This document shows, piece by piece, positions 9,702 through 19,691 of a stretch of DNA of 64,000 nucleotides. A program made the position numbers and the translations under genes. The first letter of the stretch is position 1. Each line of letters starts with the position of its first letter. Below the pieces are notes generated by a model, which searched no databases, was not told the origin of the DNA, and saw only the letters and a program-made list of their open reading frames with translations. Origin of the DNA: Nicotiana tabacum (Eukaryota; Streptophyta; Magnoliopsida; Solanales; Solanaceae); contig NC_134094.1 in the NCBI RefSeq assembly GCF_000715075.1, positions 79,150,120 through 79,214,119 of the forward strand, written 5' to 3'.

Positions 9702-10377
9702 CGACCCGGCCGGTCGTTTTGAGTATTATAGCCCCGTTCCCCCATTTACTACTCAATTTATGCCTTACAATTGATTAATGACTTATCAGGTTAGTTGGTT
9801 CGGGTCCGAAAGGAATTCGGGGTGAAATGAGACACTTAGTCTTATAATTGAAAATTTAAGTTAGAAAGGTTGACCGGATATGGACCTATGTATAAACGAG
9901 CTCGGACTCAATGGTGATTTTGGACTTAGGAGTGTGTCCGAAAAATTATTTGGAGGTTCATAGTGGAATTAGGTTTGAAATGCCGAAAGTTGAATTATTG
10001 GAAAGTTTGACCGGGGGGTTGATATTTTTATATAGGAGTCGGAATTCGATTCTGAAAATTTGAATACCTCCATTATGTCATTTATGACTTGTGTGCCAAA
10101 TTTGAGGTCAATCAGACGTGAATTGATAGGTTCCGGAGTCGTTTGTAGAAACTAAAAATTTCAAAGTTCATTAGGATTGAATTGAGGTGTAATTCATGGT
10201 TTTAGCGTTGTTTGAGCTGATTTGAGGGTTCGACTAAGTTCGTATGATATTTTAGGACTTGTTGGTATATTTGGTTGAGGTCTCGAGGGGCTCGGGTGAG
10301 TTTTGGATGGTTAACGGATCAAAAATTTGGACTTGAACAATTGCTGGAATTTCTGATATCTTATGTTGTTTTCCTTC

Positions 10378-10765
10378 TACGCGATCGCGTGAATGTGTCT
10401 GCGATCGAGTAGGCTTAGTTGGTCAGTGGGGGGTTTTGTTCTACACGATCGCGTGGGGATAATGTGAGGCAGTGACATTTTGTGCTTCACGATCGCGTGA
10501 AGCGGGACGCGATCGCGTAGCTATGTGAGTTTGTTATTCACGTGGAGAAGGACGCATTCGCATAGAGTAAATTGGGAAGAAATGGAAATCATGTGTTTGT
10601 GCTTCGCGATCGCGTGGTTTGGTATGCAATCGTGTAGGTCTGTTATGTTGTAAATCGTGATCGTGTGAGAAAGTCCGCGATCACGTTGAATTAAATCTGG
10701 GCGATGGAAAATTGTTCTTCACGATCGCGTGGGAATATTCGCGATCGCGTAGAGCAAATGTCTGG
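10378..10765. promoter_or_regulatory. GC-rich palindrome array (GCGATCGC type), element A 3' LTR
   Basis: About ten copies of CACGCGATCGCGTG-like palindromes and decayed forms (CGATCGCG, GATCGTG) are spaced 20-45 bp apart in AT-rich surroundings. They alternate as tctacgcgatcgcg and cacgatcgcg. The array ends about 110 bp before donor 1. Confidence 0.75.
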
Positions 10766-11204
10766 GCAGAGAGTTTAAATTCTGAAAATGGGACTTCGTC
10801 CCATTTTTAGTTTTTGACGGATTTGAACTCGAGAAGAGGCGATTTTCGGGAGTTTTTCAAGGAAAACAACGGGGTAAGTGTTCTTAACTCAATATTAGTT
10901 AAATTACCCGAATCCATGATTGTTTTTATCATTTAATTGGTGAATTAAGTTGGAAAAGTTTGAAAACCCTCTTAGTTTAAATTTATGATTTGAGGGTCGA
11001 GTTGGGGTCGGATTTTGATAAAATTAGTATGGGTAGACTCGTGGTTGAATGGGCTTTCGGATTTTATAACTTTTGTCGAGTTGCGAGACGTGGGCCCCAC
11101 AGGCGATCTTTGAGCTAATATTCAGATTTTTATAGAAAATTGCATTTTCATATGGAATTAATTCCAATAAATTTTATTGACTGAAATGAATTATTTGTGA
11201 CTAG

Positions 11205-11273
11205 ATTTGAGGCATTCAGAGGCTGATTTACGAGGCAAAGGAATCACAGAGTAAAAGAATTTTATGTTTTGAG
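11205..11273 (+). other. LTR exon-2-like block, element A 3' LTR
   Basis: A 69-nt block between GTGACTAG and GTATGTAAC. Intron 1 would be 10874-11204 (331 nt). Confidence 0.5.
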
Positions 11274-11346
11274 GTATGTAACAGTTTTAAATATGGTCCT
11301 GAGGGTATGAAACCCCGTATTTTGGTATCATGTGATTATTTTGGAG

Positions 11347-11385
11347 GTGACGCACATGCTAGGTGACGGGCGTCTGGGCGTGCAC
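11347..11385 (+). promoter_or_regulatory. 39-bp highly conserved LTR block, element A 3' LTR
   Basis: Differs from copy J by one base (GGGCGTC for GGGCGTG). GGTGACG starts 72 nt after donor 2. Confidence 0.6.
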
Positions 11386-11739
11386 CGAGGGGATTGTGAC
11401 TTAGTCCGTCCCAGAAAAATGTAAAGTTGAATAATTTGTTGTTAGCCATATGCTCTCTATGTGTTGATAAAATTTGACTGTAAATCATGTTAAAAATCAT
11501 GCTTAGGCTATGTGATAGTACTGTTGGGACCCACAGAGGTCGCGTACTTGTTGAATTGCCTACTAAATGCTATATGTACTCGGTCTCAATTTTTACTTGC
11601 ACATTTTATCTCACTCTCTATTATTATTATTGATACATCATATCATTATTGTTTGGGTTGATTTCATGATTATTGAGAGCTCGAGAGTCTGGAGAGATTT
11701 ATGACTGAGTGAGGTCGAGGGCCTGATTGTGAGATATTG

Positions 11740-11970
11740 ATACTATAGCATGCGAGCTATCCGTGCAACACGTGAGTTGGCCGTGTAGATCCTTATATTA
11801 TACTATAGCCCGTAAGTTGGCCATGCAGCATGTGAGTTGGCCGTGCGGATCCTTATATTATACTATAGCATGTGAGTTGGCCGTGCAGCACGTGAGTTGG
11901 CCGTGCGGATCCAGATATTTATAGTATGGGATGTGAGTTGTCCGTGCAACATGTGAGTTGTCCGTGCAGA
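11740..11970 (+). repeat. About 60-bp tandem array, element A 3' LTR
   Basis: Units of roughly 60-62 bp with gtgagttggccgtgcaGCAcgtgag and gatccttatattatactatag, homologous to 1621-1875. It leads into the block gcttgggctgtag(a/g)agcccctccggag at 11979. Confidence 0.85.
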
Positions 11971-12360
11971 TTATAGAGCTTGGGCTGTAGAAGCCCCTCC
12001 GGAGTCTGTACACCCCCAGTGAGCGCGGGTACCTATTGAGTGTGAGTGTTGAGGGATGGGAGCCTAGCGAGTGATTGTTGTCCTGAGAGGCTATACTTGC
12101 TTTTCATTTGTTGTTGCACTTAGTTGCTATCTATCATTGTTGTGAAATTTTCTGAAAGATTTTATATCCGGAATACATGAACTTGAACTGTATAGAATTG
12201 ATTTGACTTAAAATGCTGGATTTGAAAGAATGTCTATTCTTTGCTGGAATTACTGAAAATGAACTATAACTCTGTAGCTCGTCACTATATTCAATTCCTT
12301 ATTTATTATGTTACTTGCTGAGTTGGTTGCACTCATACTACACCCTGCACTTCGTGTGCA

Positions 12361-12427
12361 GTCCCAGGTGTTCTGGACATAGCGGGTGTGGATTCTTCCG
12401 TACAACTAATTTTCAGGAGATTCAGAG
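12361..12427 (+). other. LTR exon-3-like block, element A 3' LTR
   Basis: A 67-nt block without ATG, after CTGCAC-ttcgt-GTGCAG and before GTAGCTGCC. Confidence 0.45.
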
Positions 12428-13194
12428 GTAGCTGCCGTGTTTCGCAGACCTTGTCTCTCTTTCCCTATCTCTGTCATGCCCCAAAACCGAGAAGCGCGAC
12501 CGGCGCTCAACCGAGTGAACCCGACCGAGCAAGCCTGTTAGATTTCATTCTACCCAAATTCATCCATGAATAGAGATAATACATGTTATCATTAATTAGA
12601 CGAAAATGTGTTCATGTCTACAATACCAATTCGTTTCCAATAATTTCATCATTTTTAAAGTCTCAAATGGACAAGTAACACGTCCACAACATAACATAGT
12701 TTGTCTTTTCCCAGCTCCAATACACAATCCACACTATGTCTACGGAGCCTCTATAGATAAAGAAGAGTATAATGATAATGCCGGCAACAAGGCCCCGGCT
12801 ATACCTCAAATAGGATATATAAGTACAAAAGATTCATGACCCCGGAATAAAGTGGGGCTCACCAAGTCAACTGGGAAGAAAGTGCACTGCTATCACTGAT
12901 CAATATCTCCTGTTGTGGAACAACCTGCATCCATTGAAAGATGCAGCGCCCCGGGCAAAAGGGACGTTAGTACCGTCGAATAGTACTAGTATGTATAACT
13001 AAACACCCTCGCAATAGAATGAAAATTAATACAAACAAGATTATCATAATATCAATGAAAACCTTAATCAACATCAAACCTCAATTTAGGATCAAGACAG
13101 TGTTCAAATTAATTTCCATATCTCACATTGGGAGATTTTTAATATCAATATACCATTGTCCACAATACCAGTGTTCATAATACCAATGCCACCG

Positions 13195-13446
13195 TACTTT
13201 TAGCACGGAGTCCGATCACGACCCGATCGGCTATGCCATCCATTAGTGACATCAACCACAATTACTCTCAATATCAATACCACCGTTTTTAACACGGAGT
13301 CCGATCACGACCCGATTGGCTAGGCCATCTCATTAGAGACATCGACCACAATTACTATCACTACCAATTTCCAGCACAATCACCACCATGTATGCAGCAT
13401 GGTGTCCGATCACGACCCGATCGGCTAGGCCGTCTTATTTGAGACA
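13195..13446 (-). repeat. About 100-bp tandem repeats with GATCACGACCCGATC hairpin, B 3' LTR
   Basis: Three units, each with gtccgatcacgacccgatcgg followed after a few bases by gccatctcattagagacatc. CCGATC and GATCGG flank a 7-nt loop. The middle, TCACGACCC, equals the inverted end of the A/E/F-type LTRs. The copies in the other LTR are at 20388-20645. Confidence 0.8.
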
Positions 13447-14487
13447 GCAACCTTTTTATATCAATCATCGCATTTCATAATACTTTCACATCTTTTCATT
13501 TTATTGGCACTAGTGACCATAATTATAAGATCATTCTTGGCACTTTGGCCATATTCAGTATTTCATGCTCACATTATCAATTTCAAATATCATCCTCATC
13601 ATCAACAATAAACACAATTCAAATCAAAGTGTGTAGTACACATGTGAGCAATTTAGAGTCTAACGCACACAGAGATATTTCACAAAATTTGGCATAATAG
13701 CCTTCATTTGAACTTGACTTAAAGTCAAAACATTAATAATGCACATCCCATATTTTAACACATCTTCAATTGGTAACATAATATGAATAGAGCATTTGGG
13801 ATGCTTGTTGAACATATATCTTTCAACCCAATCTTACTCGGAATAGCCAATTTCATAATGAATCACTCGGGACTTACATAATTTACATGAATATCGTGGG
13901 ATTCAATTCTAAGAGAAGAGTTTAGCCAACATACCTCACTTGAGCTTCCTTAAACTCTAAAATGTTCCGGAATTCTTAGCAATTTCAATCTATTATAGAA
14001 ATATAACAAATTGAATTAAAATTTGGAAGATGATCATGGTTCTAGCTCACTTGAACATTTTATCAAACACTAGGTGTGCATATGGTTTCAATGTCCTTTT
14101 TATGAAGGATTCCATCATCCCACAACACAATCTTTACCATTTTTAGCTCAACAATCTTTCTACATCCTTTGATATTACATGCATGTAAAATAATCAACTC
14201 TCATGCCCAAAACTTATCTTGCTAATTACCCATTTTCAGGTGATTTCGAAATTAGTGTTTAGGGTGTAGAATCTTATCTCTAGGATGAAGATCTAGTGAG
14301 TTTCCCTTCTCAATCTTTCAAAACTTGGGCAAGAATTGAAGAACAATTATTGGAGAACACCTTCTCACTCTAGGGCACCCTCTCTCACTCTAAAATGTCA
14401 GATAATAGCTCAAAAATGACCCAAAGAGTGTATTTAACGAAATAGGCTCGGGTTTTAAAAACCCAAAAATGGAGCTCTAGAACAGGT

Positions 14488-14758
14488 TCTGCGGTCGCAT
14501 ATGCAACCGCATAATGGTTATGCGGACCGCATATCGGTCGCATAATTGGTTACAAAATAGCCAAAATAACTGCTTGTGTATGCGGTCACTATGCGGTCCG
14601 CATAACTGTTATGCAGTCGCATAATGCCCCGCATAATAGTTATGTGGTCGCATAGTCGACCGCATAGCTGCTTCCAGAATAGCCCTCACCTGCTCACTTT
14701 TGTGGCCATTATGCGGCCTGCAGAGTGATTTTGCGGTCGCATAATGGATCGCAGAAAT
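14488..14758. promoter_or_regulatory. GC-rich palindrome array (TATGCGGTCGCATA type), B 3' LTR
   Basis: About a dozen words such as tgcggtcgcataatg, atgcggaccgcata and gcggtccgcataac, each an approximate palindrome. It occupies the same place relative to the transcript start region as the arrays in A, E and F but has a different word. It is wholly absent from B's 5' LTR. Confidence 0.7.
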
Positions 14759-14962
14759 GCACATTTCTACCAAAAAGATTCTTTTACTTTCTGCTGCATT
14801 GTTCTACCCAAAAAGTACGAGCCGCGGCTTGCAAGCTCTCCGCAAAAAATTTCTACAATCCTCAAACACGTAAGCGTAGTCCGGCACCATGAAACATTAT
14901 TTTCTTTGCATAGTTTTCCGAGCTTTACACTTAAGTAGTTCGAAATTTTCTAGGGTGTTACA

Positions 14963-14975
14963 TTCTCCCCCGCTT
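14963..14975 (-). other. Polypurine tract, element B
   Basis: Minus-strand AAGCGGGGGAGAA directly abuts the LTR, which begins TGTAACACC. As in A and F it encodes K-R-G-R, and the LTR supplies ATG-TAA. Confidence 0.92.
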
Positions 14976-15351
14976 AGGATCATTCATCCTCGAATGAGGG
15001 TAAAAATCTGTCATTAGCAACTTATGTAACTCAGTTTGTTTCATACCATATTCGAGCAGTCCCAAATTTGACTAACTCTCAAGATTTCCAAAAATTTCGT
15101 GAGAATTTCCCTTGTAACTAGGCCTAACCACCTATCTGAGAGCCCCAGAAACACATCCTAACAGCACATACATAATCTAACGACGTAACATAATACAAAA
15201 ATAACACCAACTGTGGTCTAACAAGCAACATATTTCCAGAAAGGAACACCCTTAACGCCAATTGTACAAATGATACAAAATTCATAAAAAGCAACTATTA
15301 GAATATTTCTCATAGATCACAACTTTATAAATACATGGCTATTCAAATAAA

Positions 15352-16734
15352 TAAGGATACTTTTCCTTCTTTTCTTCCTCAGTTTCCCAAGTAGCCTCTT
15401 CAACCTGTTGGTTTCGCCACAACACTTTCACGGAGGCAATTTCTTTATTTCTCAATTATAGAAACCGAAATCTCTTCGTAAGTCAATTTCTCATTTACCT
15501 CAATGGTCTCAACCGGAATAATGAGTGTCGGATCTCCAACTACTTTCTTCAACATAGACACATGAAACATCGGGTGTACTAATGACATCTCAGGTGGTAG
15601 CTCAACCTTGTACTCCACCTCACCGATCCTCTGAATGATTTTGTATGGTCCGATATACCTCGGACTCAATTTTCCTTTCTTACCAAATCACATTACCCCT
15701 TTCATGGGGGAAACTTTCAAGAATGTCCAATCATCTTCTTTGAACTCCAAATCCCTACGACGAACATCCGAATAGGATTTCTGACGACTCTGAGCAGTCT
15801 TCAACCGCTCCTTAATAATTTTAACTTTTTCCATATCTTGATGCACGAGGTATGGTCCTATCAACTTTGCTTCCCCAATTTCGAACCACCCAATGGGAGA
15901 TCTACATCTCCTACCATATAAAGCCTCAAACGGTGCCATTTGAATGCTAGCGTGATAGCTATTGTTGTAGGCAAATTCTATGAGTGGTAAATGATCATCC
16001 CAACTATCTTTGAAGTCTATAACACAAGCACGCAACATATCCTCAAGCGTCTGAATAGTCCGCTCTACCTGCCCGTCAGTCTATGGGTGAAAGGCTGTAC
16101 TAAGATTCACCTGGGTACCCAAACCTTGCTGAAATATCTTCCAAATATTAGCAGTGAGTTGTTCCCCCTGATCAGAAATGATGGAAACTGGGGTGCCATG
16201 CAACTTGACTATTTCTTTGATATACAACTGAGCATACTCCTCCACTGTGTTGGTAGACTTAACCGGCAAAAAGTGTGATGACTTCATGAGCCGATCCACA
16301 ATCACCCAAACTGAGTCAAACTTGCGCGATAATCCTACCACAAAGTCCATATTAATCATTTCCCACTTCCACATTGGAATTTCTATGTTTTGTGCCAATC
16401 CACCAGGCCTTTGGTGTTCGACCTTCACTTGCTGACAATTCGGACATCTTGCCACAAAGTCCGCCACATTCCTCTTCATAGCATTCCACCAATAGACTTC
16501 CTTAAGATCATGATACATTTTTGTAGAACCTGGATGCACGGAATACCTAGAAATGTGAGCCTCGGTCATGATTCTTTTCCAAAGACCATCCACATTTGGA
16601 ACACATAACCACCCTTGGTACCTTAGTGTACCATCATCCAAGCCGAGAGAAAAATACATAGTCTTATGTTTATGAATACCCTCTTTCAATTGTGCCAATA
16701 ATGGTTCATTATATTGCTTCTTTTTTACTTCCAC
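15352..16734 (-). pseudogene. pol: pol, integrase and chromodomain, element B
   Basis: Reads on the minus strand from 16734. Zinc region: EAHISRYSVHPG, then ARCPNCQQVKVEHQRP (H-H-C-C complete). Core: INMDFVVGLSRKFD (first Asp), SIISDQGEQLTANIW (second Asp), then [19 protein letters not shown] with the catalytic Glu. C-terminal: VSPMKGVM, a stop, then [15 protein letters not shown], then [12 protein letters not shown]. Chromodomain: [20 protein letters not shown]. Stops: TAG before TDGQ (former CAG) at about 16081, after GVM at about 15688 and after IIEK at about 15445. The catalytic triad is visible, better preserved than in F, but the frame is split in three. Confidence 0.93.
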
Positions 16735-17170
16735 AACAAGCGATGATTCAACCCTATTTTACACAATTACCCCTCATTCACTAGAGTTCGCAAGACGAAC
16801 TCCTAAACTAGCCAATCGGTGAACTTCATTGGCCAATGGCCTTTGGTATGCCTCCAAGTGTGCTAAGCTACCCATAGATTTCCGGGTAAGAGCATCCTCC
16901 ACAACATTGGCTTCCCCGGATAATATAGAATATTGATATCGTAATCATTACGTAACTCATGACATCTTCTCTACCTTCAGATTCAATTCCTTCTGTTTGA
17001 AAATATAATGAAGGCTCTTATGGTCCGTGAATATATCCACATGGACCCCATATAATTAATGATGCCAAACCTTTAATGTATAAATCACAGCTGCAAGTCC
17101 TAAGTCATGTGTTAAATTATTTTTCTCATGATTCTTGAGTTGCCTAGAGGTATAAATGATCATATTGCCA
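16735..17170 (-). pseudogene. pol: pol, RNase H remnant, element B
   Basis: Minus strand, with shifts and stops: ASRQLKNHEKN, then HDLGLAAVIYTLKVWHH, a stop, then LYGVHVDIFTDHKSLHYIFK, then ANVVEDALTRKSMGSL. These are the acidic FTDHKS and the terminal DALTRK motifs of Ty3 RNase H. The first acidic YYDAS motif was not found. Beyond 17170 the similarity stops abruptly. Confidence 0.85.
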
Positions 17171-19675
17171 TATTTCATCATTAGTGGAACATCTATATCA
17201 GATTTCTCTTTCATATGACCTCCTAGAAATTGAGTTCTACAAAAATTTCCATGATACGGTTACGATCTTATTAGTACTTGCAGCTTATTTTTCCAAATTT
17301 CTCAACAAAAGACATTACTAGGCCAGTTTTCTTATGGGACCATCTATTTCAAATGAATAACATCTACTAGCTTGCACGCACACCCTGATAACATCAACCT
17401 GCATGGCATTGCCTCAATATGTGAAGTAACATCGTGCTCAGACCTTTCTTAGCCATCCTCTCCCCTCCTTATAAGTGTTATAGGATTTTAAGAAACAACT
17501 ATACTTCCCTGGCGAACATTCTCACGATTCTTCTTTACTGCTAAACATTTCCCAAAACACATATCGATACCCTTCATATATATATTTAGCACAAACAAGG
17601 CCTTATCTGAAACTTGACATCCTCCTAAATTCTTCAACGATGACTTCTTGTTTTTCTTATAAGTGTAGGACTTAGTCCACCTGATTCCATCCTTGATGAG
17701 TAACTTACCATATTCCCTGTATTGTAGTTACCAATAGTGTTTCCTAGTATTGTAGCCTAAGAGCTTTCATGTTAAACATGTTTAGTTCGTAACAAGTGTT
17801 CATCCTCTCTTAATTTGTTTCAAACATTTTCCCTTTGGTCTAGACAATATATTGATACTATATTTCCTTTGTGACTAGAGTATCCCATTTTGCCGTTAAT
17901 TCATAGTTGACAACCTTATTGTGCCACACACTTATTTTCCTCCCATGAACTCATAGTATCATTGTGTCTGGTTTGTTAAGTTTATCACACCACCACTTCA
18001 TCATGAGTAGTCTCACTTTCCAATGTAATATGTAGACATGAACTCCCTCTATATCATTTAGTTGATATTCGATGTCACTCAAGTCGGCTGTATTACAGTT
18101 GATCCTTTATATATTCTATTAACACTTGTGCTCTAGGCGAGTCCACCATTCTGATAAGAACTATTTTGCGATAACCATGACAATCTCAATTTATATATTT
18201 TCTTCCAATTCTTTTCGCCTCATTCTCCCTAGTTATTGAATAGCTATGCGCCCTTTCCCACGGATACTTGTTGGGATATCCGTGGGAAAGTGTGTTCACC
18301 TGTGTATCACTTAACACTTCCTTGCTTGTAAGATTCTTAAGAGACTTTCCATCAAGTACCGATGTACTCTTGGGTTATTATAACATCACATTTATCTTTC
18401 CCACTCGTTCTGTCTTTCTTAAAGCCTTAGAGGTTTAACTAAATCACAAATCCGTGATTAACTCATTCTAAAAACTTGCAACCTTTCACATTTGACCTAT
18501 ATTACTTCCTTGGGTTCCATTGTTCCTGACCCCCCTAACAATTATAAAATCCCTTTGTAAACATACTCTTAGTTTTTAGGATCGTTGACCCTGTCATTCA
18601 CATTGCCATGTATGAAGAATTTACCTTCCTTAACCTTTCACCTTTTTGGGGTACTAGTGGTCTATCATTAGCATATCCTTTCATAGAATCATGCTACCCA
18701 TTATCTCTTTTCTAGACTACACATTTCTTCAACAAAATATTCAAACATCATAGCTACATGGTCTTGCTCTTGTTTCATTGTATTTAAGTGGCCTCTCTAT
18801 GCCCCTTCCTCCCCCACTTGGGGTGAATGATTTACATATTGACACAAGTCTTGAATTTAGCAACTTCAGGGACATATGTCGCATGTCTCTATCCCTCATA
18901 TATATATGTTCGACTATTAGGGAGATTTAAGTCACCTTGGTATTAACCTCATACATTCTCTACTATTATTCAACCACATAGGCTTGGGATCCAACTCCCT
19001 CATGTCAATATCCTTTTTGGAGTGTAACACCACTTCGCACATTCCTAGGATTCTTATAACGTTCATAGTGCTAGGGTCTTCTCATTGTGGGTTCAATCAA
19101 CTCTCCTTTCATAACTTCTTGTCTCCCGTGAGAGACCTACAGATTTCTCATTACTTTCCAGGCCATGCCTTTCATATATCACGTGGCTATGTAACATGTA
19201 TACATCTTAGAATCATATACATGGTTCCCATACTATCCATATGTACTAGTTAAGCTTATGTCTCATTTATCACGTCACTGCCTCTTTCGAGGTGGGTAAT
19301 CACTTCTAGCACTCTTCTCATATAAAGTATGCTCATGGTACGATATACTTGTCTCATATGTCATACTATTCATTCAACATGATACATGTGCCATCTGTTT
19401 AATATTCAGGCCTTTACCCATTCGTCATGTCACATGACAACATTACTTGGAATAAATCAAAAGAGCATTTAAACTTACCTTGAACCTCAACGCACGAGTT
19501 AGAGGAAGAACAGTTCCACAATGAGTTTCATCGCACGATTCAGAATATCAAAGAATGGTATTATTCCTAAATGTCCATGTAACATCCTAATTATAGATAT
19601 GGTCGACAACACACTGATAATAAGGACTCTACTAGACACGGCTCCGAGGCATCCTATGATACTTCAAAATCTTAG
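17171..19675 (-). other. Element B interior without recognisable gag, protease or RT
   Basis: Here a chromovirus should carry gag, protease and RT, about 3 kb. I searched by eye on the minus strand for a zinc knuckle, the FDxGS protease motif and F-I-D-D, and found none. The sequence is AT-rich with stops in all frames. Near the primer site the leader is conserved (gatgcctcggagccgtgtc and tcaaggtaagttt at about 19470). Either it has decayed beyond recognition or a foreign segment replaced the 5' half of the coding region. Confidence 0.6.
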
Positions 19676-19687
19676 GCTCTGATACCA
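19676..19687 (-). other. Primer binding site, tRNA-iMet (element B)
   Basis: The minus strand reads TGGTATCAGAGC a few bases after the LTR end (GGGGCATGACA). It fixes B's direction. Confidence 0.94.
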
Positions 19688-19691
19688 AGTT

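Larger units (their letters stand above)
9697..12471 (+). repeat. Element A 3' LTR, left part
   Basis: Starts TGTAACGACCCGG and continues to 12471, where element B enters. With its remainder (21696-21944) the LTR is about 3.0 kb, matching solo LTR C (3006 bp). Landmarks: palindrome array 10378-10765, donor 1 at 10874, exon-2-like block, conserved block 11347-11385, tandem array 11740-11970, exon-3-like block. Confidence 0.94.
12472..14962 (-). repeat. Element B 3' LTR
   Basis: A 2491-bp LTR from TGTCATGCCCC to GGGTGTTACA on the plus strand. Compared with the other LTR it has about 24 bp extra near its left end (gaagcgcgaccggcgctc) and about 460 bp extra at roughly 14320-14782. Confidence 0.94.

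Noticed and set aside
10378..10765. CRISPR-like array of short repeats
   Set aside because: Spacing is irregular, the repeats are degenerate palindromes inside an LTR, and the genome is a plant nuclear one.
12606..12839. 77-codon ORF repeated at 19801-20034
   Set aside because: The two are the same place in the two LTRs of element B, so duplication is due to the LTR pair, not to a gene family. The strand is opposite to the element.
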